Assembly (NCBI RefSeq): GCF_001514215.1
Contig: NZ_KQ948864.1
Span: 139,289-203,288 of the forward strand
Direction: 5' to 3'
DNA length: 64,000 bases
Source of the DNA: Streptomyces bungoensis
GTDB lineage: Bacteria; Actinomycetota; Actinomycetes; Streptomycetales; Streptomycetaceae
The notes under the pieces are model-generated. The model saw only the letters and a list, made by a program, of their open reading frames with translations. It did not search any database and had not been told where the DNA came from. This document shows, piece after piece, positions 17,501 to 25,264 of the stretch. Positions within the stretch are counted from its first letter, which is position 1; each line of letters starts with the position of its first letter. Made by a program: the position numbers and the translations under genes.

Positions 17501-18008
17501 TGGTGTCGGTCAGCTCGGTCTTGACCCCGCCAGCGTCGGTGACCTTGTAGTACCCGATGCCGGCCCGCTCGTCGTGGTGGCTGAAGCCGACGGATGTGTT
17601 GCCGAGGTTGCCCGACAGCGCGCCGGTCACCGGCAGGACGGGCAGGTCCCCCGCGACGGGGCAGCCGGGTCCCGAAAGGTGGGTCAGGCTGAAGCCGGAG
17701 ATCTTGTTGTCCTTGTACTCGTATCCGCCACCGTCGGCGCGGTGGGGCGTGGTGTCGGGACCCCACTGCACCATGCCGGCCGGCATGTCGGGACCGGGAA
17801 AGGTGTCCACCGCACCGGAGGTGCCGATGAGGGGGTTGACGAGGGATGCCGGGTCCTGCACGAAGGCCGGCGTCGTGGCGCTCGCGGCATGGGCGCTCCC
17901 GATCGCCGGAAGCGGGAGGACGGCCATGCCCAGGACGCAGACCACGGCCAAGCGTTGACGGAATGTCTTTCGGTCGAGTGGCGCAGCTAAACCTCGGGGT
18001 CTCACCAT
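14583..18008 (-). CDS. Secreted GH92 family alpha-mannosidase
   Basis: 1141 residues with a Sec signal (basic start, hydrophobic core, AHAAS cleavage region near residue 42). The GH92 body begins VNPLIGTSGAVDTFPGPDMP and includes YSGWDTYRSQ, NGYGCCNFYGPVSTQLEYD, WEYDYTGRPWKTQ and GNDDLGAMSSWYVWSELGMYPETPG, the conserved core of calcium-dependent exo-mannosidases. A low-complexity Asn/Pro stretch sits near residue 300. A NEW3-like beta domain (about 830-910) and a C-terminal beta module (about 930-1141) follow. Role: trimming mannose from glycans outside the cell. GGAGG precedes the ATG by 6 bases. A LacI-type operator lies 100 bp upstream. Confidence 0.9.
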   Translation of the reverse strand: MVRPRGLAAPLDRKTFRQRLAVVCVLGMAVLPLPAIGSAHAASATTPAFVQDPASLVNPLIGTSGAVDTFPGPDMPAGMVQWGPDTTPHRADGGGYEYKDNKISGFSLTHLSGPGCPVAGDLPVLPVTGALSGNLGNTSVGFSHHDERAGIGYYKVTDAGGVKTELTDTTRAGLGTFTFPAGRQANLLFKLSGGATQVDGTRVQVVNRKEIRGAIDSGHFCGAKNRYTLHFDVKFDQPFTASGTWVGSTIDPGATSLKAGKIRPTSPARRSAPLREKHFTVPARPSPTIHESGDTASGTPSPNPNPTPGPGAVSRSSTGGKVAQPPTTGANGMYLTFDTSSDPTVSAKVGISYTSDAGAADNLATEIRNWNFDAVEQANHDAWNAVLNKIRIGGGSPDQQVQFYTALYHALLHPNVFSDHNGRYMGMDNQVHKLTKGQRAQYANYSGWDTYRSQTQLMAMVEPKVADDVVTSMLNGYDQTGLLPKWASNNGESYVMVGDPAAGIIAGAYAFGATGFDTDKALAALQHEATVPNNDRPGELVRDAKGYLPLDENGYGCCNFYGPVSTQLEYDSADYALATFAKSLGNTAVYKKFATRAQDWMNVFNPQTGYLQAKNKDGQFAGGFTPGTSNGFVEGTSAQYTPMVPFNLGQLIQARGGAKAYSSFLDSLLDDITDPGNTDADLSNEPSVEIPWEYDYTGRPWKTQRAVREAQQKLYFNAPVGSFGNDDLGAMSSWYVWSELGMYPETPGADTLVLGSPVFPVAEVDFGNGGTVRINAPQAAPNAPYVQSLHVKGKEWKTSWLTYQQLEGAGTVDFTLGTRPDTSWASGPSAVPPSDTTGGDRVLAATGPSSDGLVLQPGASGDGTLDVTNLGAKTVTVDWKATVPSGVTLDTVSGSLTVPASGTAEAKVHVTAGDNEGTFPVTFALTDHSTGAALSGATLRVAVAKPGALWPYDTNEGVYPDGAKFSGGFDGGGWALSQNALSAAGVTSGSTLTVDGVSYKWPAVSSGQLDNLEMAGQTIAMPAGTSGASLGLLGAATDAPTDGSGVSGTVTVTYTDGTASKATVGFSDWTLNGGSSKPLAGDTTAVTTAYRNTGSGGRDNVKTYVFATKVPLDPSKQVASITLPVTGSSGTDHLFTYGFGQ

Positions 18009-18288
18009 CGGTTGCCTCCGCAGCGGTCAGTGCTTCGCACATCAGGTGCCGACACGCCGAAGACCCCGGAACGCCGGCGACAGGCAACAGCTCCGGTCGC
18101 TCTCACGACCTGACAACGTTGCCATGCACGAGTGTCGAGTGAAACGCCTGTGCCGACGGCATGTCAACGAGCACAACCGGCCTTTCTGAGCGCTAAGTTC
18201 ACCGACGGGCAGGTTCGGCGCCACCACCGCGAGCAGCCGCGTTCCGCGCACAGCGCAGGGTCCGCGCGCGGCGCCGCAACCCGTGCTC
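18009..18288. other. Upstream region of the GH92 gene
   Basis: About 280 bases between GH92 and the doubtful ORF at 18289. It contains the LacI-type operator at 18111-18124; no gene is supported. Confidence 0.5.
18111..18124. promoter_or_regulatory. LacI-family operator upstream of GH92
   Basis: TGACAACGTTGCCA is a near-perfect palindrome centred on CG (13 of 14 symmetric), in the form TGNCAACGTTGNCA commonly bound by LacI-type sugar repressors in actinobacteria. It lies 103 bp upstream of the GH92 start. No LacI gene is in the window. Confidence 0.55.
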
Positions 18289-18624
18289 TCAATTGCCTTT
18301 CGGTTGAGGGCCGTTGTTGAGGGGTCTTGTTGCGGATACGCCCGGCCTACCGCCCACCGACACGGGGATCACGCCCTTGTGCGTGCCTGCCTGGTCCCTG
18401 AACTTCACAGGAACCGGTCCGGCGCTCATGAGGAAGCCCCGTTCCCCGGACGAGAGCGCGGTGAAATGCCGGCGCACCGCGCCCTCGAGCTTCCATGCCC
18501 GCTCGTGCAGCCGTTGGGCGAAGCGAGCAGGTGCGGCCTCACCGACGGCCTCGGGTGTCCAGATCACACCTTCGACATTCGACGGGCATGACCAAGGCAG
18601 GCGCGGCGCGCCGCACGCGTGCAC
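18289..18624 (-). CDS. Doubtful hypothetical ORF
   Basis: A 111-codon minus-strand frame with moderate third-position GC and an orderly helix-like segment (EAAPARFAQRLHERAWKLEGAV) followed by a beta-type end. No ribosome site and no recognised family. It may be a decayed gene. The neighbouring pirin gene on the same strand ends 139 bases upstream. Confidence 0.25.
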   Translation of the reverse strand: MHACGAPRLPWSCPSNVEGVIWTPEAVGEAAPARFAQRLHERAWKLEGAVRRHFTALSSGERGFLMSAGPVPVKFRDQAGTHKGVIPVSVGGRPGVSATRPLNNGPQPKGN

Positions 18625-18763
18625 ACTCAGCGGGCCCTACGGTCGCCGCCCGTCCGTCGGCGCTCGCTTGCCACCTGCGCTCCCCGCCTGGAAACGGCGA
18701 CCTGCACGGCCGGTGATCGACCGTGCAGGTCGGCTCTGCGGAGCGGCGTGCGTGTCAGCGTGG

Positions 18764-19525
18764 TCAGCTGACGGGGATGGCGGCGTTCATCTCCCACATC
18801 AGGACCTCGGCGCCGTCGGGGCCTGCGGTGATGCGCCGACCCTCCGCGCCGGTGATCCGGACCGTGTCGCCGGTGGCCAGGGCTCCGGCGCCCTCCAGTT
18901 CGGCTCCGCCGCGGGCGACGAAGAGGTGGGCGAAGGGAGCGGTGACGGTCTGGAGGGTCTCGTCGGGGCGGATACGAGCCACGTGCAGGGCGGCGTGCCT
19001 CTGGCGGATGCCGATGGCGCGCTGGTGGGCGTGCTGCGGCATGCCGGAGGCGAGGGTGGTCCAGCCGCCGAGGGCGAGTTCGTCGTTGATGTCGAGCTGC
19101 TCGTAGCCGGGCTTGATGCCGGCCTCGTCGGGGATGACCCACATCTGGATGAAGTGGACCGGGTTCTGGTGGGCCGGCTCGCCCGTGAGGGTCCAGGAGT
19201 CGTTCTTCTCGCTGTGGAGGATGCCGGTGCCGGCGCTCATCCGCTGGGCGAGGCCGGGGTAGATCACTCCGTTGTGGCCTTCGGAGTCCTGGTGGACGAG
19301 GCCGCCGTCGAGGACCCAGGTGATGATCTCCATGTCCCTGTGGGGGTGGGTCTCGAAGCCGGTGCCAGGGGCGACGACGTCGTCATTGGAGACCAGCAGG
19401 AGCCCGAAGTGGGTGTTCTTGGGGTCCCAGTGATGCGAGAAGGAGAAGGAGTGCCGGGAGTCGAGCCAGCCGGCGCGGGTGTGGAAGCGCTCGTTGGCAC
19501 GTCGCACGTCGACGAGAGAGGCCAT
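18764..19525 (-). CDS. Pirin family protein
   Basis: 253 residues with a bicupin pirin layout. The N-terminal cupin contains FETHPHRDMEIITWVLDG, QRMSAGTGILHSE and HFIQMWVIP; its His/Glu residues bind iron or another metal. The C-terminal cupin is more degenerate. Pirins act as redox-sensitive cofactors or quercetinase-like dioxygenases; which applies here cannot be told. The ATG at 19523-19525 follows AAGGACG. A palindrome 50-65 bp upstream (19574-19590) suggests control by a dimeric repressor. Confidence 0.85.
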   Translation of the reverse strand: MASLVDVRRANERFHTRAGWLDSRHSFSFSHHWDPKNTHFGLLLVSNDDVVAPGTGFETHPHRDMEIITWVLDGGLVHQDSEGHNGVIYPGLAQRMSAGTGILHSEKNDSWTLTGEPAHQNPVHFIQMWVIPDEAGIKPGYEQLDINDELALGGWTTLASGMPQHAHQRAIGIRQRHAALHVARIRPDETLQTVTAPFAHLFVARGGAELEGAGALATGDTVRITGAEGRRITAGPDGAEVLMWEMNAAIPVS

Positions 19526-19573
19526 GGGGACGTCCTTGCTGTCTGCGCGGCCGGGGGACCGCCTGCCATTTAG

Positions 19574-19590
19574 TTGAATGTTATACAACA
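19574..19590. promoter_or_regulatory. Palindrome ahead of pirin gene
   Basis: GTTGAAT-GTT-ATACAAC is symmetric in 6 of 7 arm positions and is AT-rich against its surroundings. The form and place suit a MarR- or TetR-type operator overlapping the pirin promoter. Confidence 0.4.
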
Positions 19591-19895
19591 TGGCGGCTCC
19601 GGCTATTCCCGTCACCCGGTGGGGCTCGGCCACGCGGCCGTGCTGTCACAGCAGGGCATGCAGTCCTGGGAGCGGTGGGCACCGACGCAGTGGTGGTCGG
19701 TGAGCGGCTGCCGCGTCTGTCATCCCCCACGCGTCGTCCCCGGCTCGGCAGGCGCGGCTTCGGCAACCGCTCCTGGGGGCGCAGCCGGGTCACGGTGCTC
19801 GCAGGAACTCACGTGTGTCTGTCACGGCAGCATGCTGGCAGAACGCGCTGACAGGCCATCGCGGCCGTCTCTCCCCGCCCCTCGTGCGTGATCGC

Positions 19896-19985
19896 GGGAC
19901 CATCCCCGCCGGCGCGAGGAGCACATCGCGGCCCTGCGGGTCGCGGCCCCGTTGTCGGGGCCATCCCCGCGGGCGCGGCACGGGA
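19896..19985. CRISPR. Two-repeat CRISPR relic, type I-E-like, no cas genes
   Basis: Repeat 1 (19896-19924, 29 nt) begins GGGACCATCCCCGCCGGCGC and ends GAGGAGCAC. A spacer of exactly 32 nt (19925-19956) follows, then repeat 2 (19957-19985), which begins GGGGCCATCCCCGCGGGCGC and diverges at its 3' end. The 29/32 spacing and the CCCCGC/GCG(C)GGG core are those of Streptomyces type I-E arrays. The rest of the 19634-20078 gap shows no further repeat. Confidence 0.5.
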
Positions 19986-20078
19986 GTGCGCGCACGACCC
20001 GCCGGCCGCGCATGCACCTGGCTCCCCTCATCAGGCCGGTCCCCTTGGAATCGCTCATCTGGGGAACCGGTACGCGCT

Positions 20079-20930
20079 CTACCGGCGGACCGCCGAGATC
20101 AGTCCGCCGGGCCGCTCCTCGTGCTGCGGCGGGGTGCTGATCGGGCGGCCGTAGGCGGCAGCGCGCTCGCGCAGGGTGTGGCTGTCGGCCTCCCAGCCGT
20201 GGCCGGCCAGCCAGCCCACCGGGTCGTCAGGCGTCTCCGAGAGCCACATGGACGCCGCCGATCCCGGGGCGGCGTCCGCACCGAAGCGCTCGATCACGCC
20301 GCGCGAGCCCAAGGTCAGCCCCATCCAACTGCCTGCTGCCGACTGTGCACTGATCCGGGCCAGCAGCAGCTCCACCGCGTCCTCGGGCAGATAGATCAGC
20401 AGTCCTTCGGCGATCCACGCGGTCGGCACCGCCGGGTCGTGCCCTGCGGCGGCCAGCGCACGTGGCCAGTCCTCGCGCAGGTCCACCGCGACGGTGATCC
20501 GCTCGCAGCGTGCGACGGCCCGCTCCTGGCGCAGCACCGAAGCCTTGAACTCCAGTGGCGCGGCGGTGTCGACCTCGAACAGCCGGGTGCCCTCGGGCCA
20601 GTCCATCCGGAAGGCCCGGCTGTCCATGCCGGCGCCGAGCAGCACGACCTGCCGGACCCCGGACGCGGAGGCCTGCTGCAGCAGGTCGTCGAGGAACTTC
20701 GTCCTGATGACGATGGAGAACGACACGGCCAGCCGGCGGCGTTGCGCGGCCTCGTCGTCGGGCAGCGGCGGCGAGGAGGGCCACAGACCGCCGGCGGTGG
20801 CGAAGGCCTGTGCCAGCGGGTCGCGGAACAGCGCGTTCTCGCGCTCGGTCTCCAGCGCCCGCACCCTGGCCACCCCCACCGCCGTGGCCCAGACTCCCGA
20901 CGGCCGCACCCGCTCCTGCTCATCAGTCAC
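20079..20930 (-). CDS. SAM-dependent methyltransferase, TIGR00027/leucine carboxyl methyltransferase-like
   Basis: 283 residues. The family signature is clear: an N-terminal GVWATAVGVARVRALETER and NALFRDPLAQAFA, then VVLLGAGMDSRAFRMDWPEGTRLFEVD (SAM-binding loop and acidic ribose contact) and PTAWIAEGLLIYLPEDAVE. These class I enzymes methylate carboxyl or hydroxyl groups of small molecules; many are orphan or linked to secondary metabolism. Start ATG at 20930. It is transcribed alone, leftward, towards the CRISPR relic. Substrate unknown. Confidence 0.85.
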   Translation of the reverse strand: MTDEQERVRPSGVWATAVGVARVRALETERENALFRDPLAQAFATAGGLWPSSPPLPDDEAAQRRRLAVSFSIVIRTKFLDDLLQQASASGVRQVVLLGAGMDSRAFRMDWPEGTRLFEVDTAAPLEFKASVLRQERAVARCERITVAVDLREDWPRALAAAGHDPAVPTAWIAEGLLIYLPEDAVELLLARISAQSAAGSWMGLTLGSRGVIERFGADAAPGSAASMWLSETPDDPVGWLAGHGWEADSHTLRERAAAYGRPISTPPQHEERPGGLISAVRR

Positions 20931-21056
20931 CGCGCCAGCCTAGACGAACGAATCCAGGAGGACCTGATGAGTTGAGCCAGGTTTCCGCGCGGCCGGCCGG
21001 GCATGCGCGCACTGACCGACTACGGCCACTGAACCCGTTGGGGTGGCGCAGACACG

Positions 21057-21086
21057 GAACGGCCCGGGTGGGGACCCGGGCCGTTC
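21057..21086 (-). terminator. Terminator downstream of the S53 protease gene
   Basis: A perfect 13-bp stem, GAACGGCCCGGGT with its complement, and a GGGG loop. It lies 19 bases past the protease stop. Confidence 0.8.
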
Positions 21087-21104
21087 TTGTGTCGTCGTCA
21101 GGCG

Positions 21105-22457
21105 TCAGCCGTGGCGGCTCGCCTTGGCGAGAGCCGGGACGAACTTCAGGGCGTCCACGGTGCCCACGCCGGTGGCGAGGTCGTAGCCGTTGACGGCCTT
21201 GTAGCCGGTCACGCCCTGGTAGCTGTTGTTCGTGCCGTCGTTGACGTCGACGACGCCGTTGGCCTTGGCGTGGTGGGCGTACAGGCCGTACAGCGCCTGC
21301 TGGATGTTGCCCACCCGGTGGCCGCCCGCCTGGTCGGCGAGCGCGACGATGCCCGCGAAGAGCGGGGTGGCCTCGCTGGTGCCGCCGCTGACGTCCCAGC
21401 CCACGGCGGTCGGGTCGTAGCTGGAGTAGATCCAGGCACCGCCGTTGACCGCGGCGGTCATGGAGATGTCGGGGGTGCCGCGGCGGGTGCCGACCTTGCC
21501 CTTCACACCGTTCTGGAAGGACGGGCGGTTGAAGACGTGGGACTGGCCGCCACCGCCGGAGCCGTAGTCGTTGTAGACGCTGTCCGGCTTGACGCGGTCG
21601 CCCTTGTCGTTCAGGTGCAGCTGGGTGCCGCCGATGGAGGTGACCAACGGGTCGGAGGACGGCCAGGAGTTGACGCGCTTGCCGTAGTACGTCTTGCCGT
21701 CGAGCTTCAGGTCGGTCGCGCCGCCGTCGCCGGAGGCCGCCAGCACGGTCACGTGCTTGCGGTTCGCGTCCTGGAAGGCGTACCGCAGCTTCTTGATGCT
21801 GGAGAAGTCGCCCCTGTCGAAGCCGGGGAAGGTGTTCTCCGTGGCGCCGAAGCTCTGGCTGATGACGTCGCCGACACCGTGGTCGATCATGTACTTCTCG
21901 GCGTCCATCATCTCCGGCAGACCGGTGGTGCCCTCGGTCTCGGAGACCGCCGTCTCGACGACCACGATCTTGGCGGCGGGCGCCACCGCGTGCGCCATCT
22001 CGACGTCGAGGGTGGTCTCGCCGGCCCAGCCGGTCATGTCGGAGTTCTTGGGGTCGAAGGCGGGGACGTGGCCCCACTTGACCACCTTCACCTTGGTGCT
22101 GGGCAGCCCGAACTGCTTGCTGTAGACGTCCAGGTCGTGCTGGACGGTCGGGGAGCCGTAGGAGTCGACGATGACGATCGTGCGGCCCTTGCCCGTGACG
22201 CCCTTCCTGTACAGGGCGTTGAGGTCGTACGCGGTGCGGTACTGCAGCGGGGTGTAGCAGTTGATGTGCCATTTGGCCTGGCACTGCTCGCTGGTCAGCG
22301 GGCTGCTCACGCCGTGGACCAGGGTGTGTCCGGCGACGGCCGGTACCGCCAGGGTGTGCGGTACGGCGGCGGGTGCGGCGGTCCCCAGAGCGGTGACCGC
22401 GAGGGCGGCGACGGCCGTGGCGGCCACGACGCCCAGCCCGGTGCGGGCTATGTGCAT
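21105..22457 (-). CDS. Secreted S53 family serine-carboxyl protease (sedolisin-like)
   Basis: 450 residues with a Sec signal (MHIARTGLGVVAATAVAALA, cleavage near Ala30). The catalytic set of sedolisins is visible: Glu147 and Asp151 in GETTLDVEMAHA, Asp244 in AASGDGGA (oxyanion), and Ser361 in SGGTSEATPLFAG. Unlike many sedolisins it lacks a long pro-domain, the catalytic part starting about 45 residues after the signal. A C-terminal DVNDGTNN...GYDLATGVG calcium-loop-type region is present. The ATG at 22455-22457 follows CAGGGGGATTC. Role: extracellular protein digestion. Confidence 0.88.
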   Translation of the reverse strand: MHIARTGLGVVAATAVAALAVTALGTAAPAAVPHTLAVPAVAGHTLVHGVSSPLTSEQCQAKWHINCYTPLQYRTAYDLNALYRKGVTGKGRTIVIVDSYGSPTVQHDLDVYSKQFGLPSTKVKVVKWGHVPAFDPKNSDMTGWAGETTLDVEMAHAVAPAAKIVVVETAVSETEGTTGLPEMMDAEKYMIDHGVGDVISQSFGATENTFPGFDRGDFSSIKKLRYAFQDANRKHVTVLAASGDGGATDLKLDGKTYYGKRVNSWPSSDPLVTSIGGTQLHLNDKGDRVKPDSVYNDYGSGGGGQSHVFNRPSFQNGVKGKVGTRRGTPDISMTAAVNGGAWIYSSYDPTAVGWDVSGGTSEATPLFAGIVALADQAGGHRVGNIQQALYGLYAHHAKANGVVDVNDGTNNSYQGVTGYKAVNGYDLATGVGTVDALKFVPALAKASRHG

Positions 22458-22826
22458 GAATCCCCCTGCGATTCGGAGTCTCACGAAGAGTGGTCGCGGT
22501 CAGATGAAGTGATCGCGAAGTGGTCTCCGCGCATCTCATCGAACAGGTCATGCACAGTTCAAGAGCGTTGAACGGACGATGCCGAACCCTTTACCGGGCG
22601 ATGGCGACCAGCCACGGGGGAGGGAACGGACGGGATCGGCTTGGCGGACTGCCGGCGGCAGGTCCGCACGTCACTGCGCGAGCGGTCCTATCCGGATGGA
22701 CAGAGCGCCGAGCGTTTCCTTCTCCGGTGGGTAGACGGCCCGGATGTCGGCGAGTTGCTCGTCCCGGCTCGCCGTCGGGTCGACGTTGGCCCAGCCGGCG
22801 CTCCTCAACGCCTGGCGTGCTCGCCC
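22458..22826. other. Intergenic region with possible decayed coding
   Basis: A plus-strand stretch around 22640-22830 reads like a protein fragment (RWVDGPDVGELL, VDVGPAGAPQRLA), but has no supported start or end and no family I recognise. The first 100 bases should hold the protease promoter. Confidence 0.3.
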
Positions 22827-23471
22827 TCAGCCGCGGCCGGGCCAGGGAAATCCGAGCTCCTCGGCACGCTCACGGCTGCCGCCGCACACCCGTGCGTAGG
22901 ACTTCGGGTCCTCTTCGGCCAGTCGGCGCAACGCGGCGGCTGCCTGTGCCTCGGGCGGGGTGCCGTCGTCGGGGATGTCCCAGCGGAACCGGAGGGGATG
23001 GTCGGCTCGTTCCGGACTGCCAGACGCCGGCCCCGGCACGTACCAGAACGTCACCACGGCGGTGTCCGGGGCGTCGAAGCCGCTGCTGATCCACCCTCGG
23101 CTCGCATCCCATCGGCTCAACAGGTCCGGCTCCTCGATCAGCCCCGCCTTGATCAGGCGGGCGGTGGTGCGAGCCCGCCAGGACCAGGAGCAGTCAGTCT
23201 CCGCCCTGGTGATCTCGGTGTCGTAGGAGCGGGCGTCGAACCGGCAGGCGGGCAGCTCCGGTGCGGGCTCGCGGGAGCCCGGCATGGTTTGCCGCCAGTT
23301 CTCCCACACCACCTGGTCCGCGTCTCGCCGGATGGTGACGTGGAGCGCGCCACAGCATCCCTCGGTGCAGTCGGCCTCGGCGAGTTGCACCTCGCGAGGC
23401 TCAGCCTCGGCCCGCAGTCGACCGTCGTCCAGCAGGTACTCGGGGCTATGGGCGGGCCCGCGGCCGAACAC
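22827..23471 (-). CDS. Hypothetical protein
   Basis: 214 residues, acidic and Trp-rich, without signal peptide or membrane segment. It has a cysteine cluster ADCTEGCCGALHV and a C-terminal EEDPKSYARVCGGSRERAEEL. I do not recognise the family. The GTG start shares one base with the TAG of the small upstream gene (23471-23473), a sign of coupled translation. The cysteine cluster could bind metal; that is inference. Confidence 0.6.
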   Translation of the reverse strand: MFGRGPAHSPEYLLDDGRLRAEAEPREVQLAEADCTEGCCGALHVTIRRDADQVVWENWRQTMPGSREPAPELPACRFDARSYDTEITRAETDCSWSWRARTTARLIKAGLIEEPDLLSRWDASRGWISSGFDAPDTAVVTFWYVPGPASGSPERADHPLRFRWDIPDDGTPPEAQAAAALRRLAEEDPKSYARVCGGSRERAEELGFPWPGRG

Positions 23472-23623
23472 TAGAGTGGATCCTTGCCCGTTGCAATCTT
23501 CTGGGGCAGGGGGTAACCGCGCCGGGGCGGGACTCCGTCGGGAGACTCGCTCAGCAGATGCAGGGCGTGGTCATACAGAGCGATAGGAGGAGTGAGCGCG
23601 TTGCGCTTTTCCTGGGCGCTCAC
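23471..23623 (-). CDS. Small hypothetical protein coupled to the downstream gene
   Basis: A 50-codon frame from GTG at 23621-23623 (SAQEKRNALTPPIALYDHAL...) to a TAG overlapping the next GTG. The orderly composition and the stop-start overlap support it. The GTG itself overlaps, as GTGA, the stop of an 11-codon frame beginning ATG ACC TAC (MTYGIESHLAW), so the true N-terminus may involve that frame. Family unknown. Confidence 0.45.
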   Translation of the reverse strand: MSAQEKRNALTPPIALYDHALHLLSESPDGVPPRRGYPLPQKIATGKDPL

Positions 23624-23721
23624 CAGGCGAGGTGGGACTCGATTCCGTAGGTCATGAGCACAGCTTGCCGGTCCGCTGCTCAGATCCAGGGCGAGCGACA
23701 GCAGCATGGCAGCGTTGTCGA

Positions 23722-23979
23722 GTGTGGGCGGCACTGGCGCCGCTCACCGTGAGCGCCTGCCTCGCCTTCAGCGCCTGCTTCGAGCTGCTGGAGTGGGCGG
23801 CCGCCGAGATCGGCGGGCACGGCGCGGACGCGTTCCTCGCCACCCATGGTGATGTGTGGGACACCCAGTGGGACATGTTCTGCGCCCTGATCGGGGCGGT
23901 CCTGTCGCTGCTGCTGCTCAGCAGGGTGCACGACCGTCACATGGCGGCTCTGCGGGCCCGCACGGCCGAGCACAGCTAG
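23722..23979 (+). pseudogene. C-terminal fragment of a DUF2238 (YjdF-like) membrane protein
   Basis: Reads a hydrophobic segment, then FELLEWAAAEIGG, GADAFLATHGDVWDTQWDMF and a second hydrophobic segment ending LLSRVHDRHM. This is the conserved second half of DUF2238 proteins, which are normally about 200 residues with five or six membrane spans. Only about 85 residues remain and no N-terminal half is found upstream, so it is a truncated remnant. Confidence 0.65.
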
Positions 23980-24202
23980 CGACGTTCGCATCATGCCGGT
24001 CCAGAGCGGGATCCGGTGCCGTGCAACGCTAGGCGGAGGATCGACCTCGCCAGGATGCGCCGCGAGCCGCCTCCGGGGCTTGCGGTCGCCGCGCGGGAAG
24101 GGCGACGCGACGGCTGGTGATCCGGGATCGGGGCGGTCTCGCGGGTGACGGCACCCATGCCGCGCGCGTTCGGCTGTGCGACGCCGGGGCGGCGCGTGTT
24201 CG

Positions 24203-25075
24203 TCACGGTGGCTTCGGGTGCGGGGCGTCCGCCGAGTCGTCGCGCGCCGTGCGGGCGGACTCGGTGTCCGAGAGTGCGGCGAGGAGCCGTAGTTTCTCGT
24301 CGCTGTCGCTGTCCTTGTCGGGGTAGTAGACGACGAGGATGACGTCTTCGACGGGGAGTTTGTCCCGGTGGAGACGTAGTTCACCGACGACCGGGTGGTG
24401 GACCGTGGTCGTGCCTCCGTCCAGGCTGCGGACGTCGTGGCGGGCCCACAGGGTGCGGAACCGCTGGCTGGAGAGCGCGAGTTCTCCGACGAGTTCGACG
24501 AACCGGGGGTCGTCGGTGTCGTCCCCGATGGTGGTGCGAAGGGCGGCGACGAAATGGGCCGTGGCTTTGGTCCAGTCCTGGTGGAAGGCTTGTTCCTCGG
24601 GATCGAGGAGGAGGGAGCGAAGCCGGTTCTGGCCGGGGCGCAGGCGGGGGGAGAGCGCGACGGCCATGGGATTGGAGGCCAGGACGTCGAAAGCGCGCCC
24701 TTCGACGAACGCGGGAATCTCGAGGTGGGCGAGCAGCTCGTGCACCCGCGCCGGTACGTGCTCGGGCCGCTTGCGGCGCGGCGCCCTGGGGCGTGCCGCG
24801 GCGAGGCCGAGCAGATACGCGCGTTCGATGTCGTCGAGCTGCAGGACGCGCGCGAGTGATTCGAGAACCTGGGGTGAGGGGTTCTTGTCACGGCCCCGTT
24901 CCAGGCGCAGGTAGTAGTCGGGACTGATCCCGGCGAGCAGGGCGACCTCCTCACGGCGCAGGCCGGGCACGCGGCGGTTACCGCCGGAGGGAATTCCTGC
25001 CTGCGCCGGGGCGACCAGCTCACGCCGGGCACGAAGGTAGCTGCCGAGCCGGTTGCCGGCTTCCTCATCCTTCAT
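24203..25075 (-). CDS. XRE-family regulator with MmyB-like ligand-binding domain
   Basis: 290 residues. Residues 8-80 form an XRE helix-turn-helix (LRREEVALLAGISPDYYLRLERGRD, described in part). Residues 110-270 have the MmyB-like PAS-type domain (FDVLASNPMAVALSP, FVALVGEL, HHPVVGELRLHRDKL, VVYYPDKDSDSDEKL). Such regulators commonly control a divergent oxidoreductase; here an SDR gene starts 190 bp away on the other strand. The ATG at 25073-25075 is at the family's usual start. The ligand is unknown. Confidence 0.88.
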   Translation of the reverse strand: MKDEEAGNRLGSYLRARRELVAPAQAGIPSGGNRRVPGLRREEVALLAGISPDYYLRLERGRDKNPSPQVLESLARVLQLDDIERAYLLGLAAARPRAPRRKRPEHVPARVHELLAHLEIPAFVEGRAFDVLASNPMAVALSPRLRPGQNRLRSLLLDPEEQAFHQDWTKATAHFVAALRTTIGDDTDDPRFVELVGELALSSQRFRTLWARHDVRSLDGGTTTVHHPVVGELRLHRDKLPVEDVILVVYYPDKDSDSDEKLRLLAALSDTESARTARDDSADAPHPKPP

Positions 25076-25264
25076 ACCGACACCGTAATGCGGTGCGCGT
25101 GTCTCAGAGGGGGCCCTGGCAGGACCTGGGAAGACGGGGGCCCTGCCACACCCGGCGAACGCCGCCAAGACTCTGCGGTGACACCGTTTCGAAAGAGGCG
25201 GAGAACATCACTGTCCGCGCCGGGCCCGAGGGCCTACGGCGCCCTGGACTGAAGGGAAGATCTC

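Noticed and set aside
14571..17990. A 1139-codon plus-strand frame opposite GH92
   Set aside because: Mirror frame of the mannosidase gene with no motif of its own.
19986..20078. Further CRISPR repeats after the second repeat
   Set aside because: At the expected next position there is no sequence like the repeat; only short GGTCCCC/GGGGAACC bits occur.
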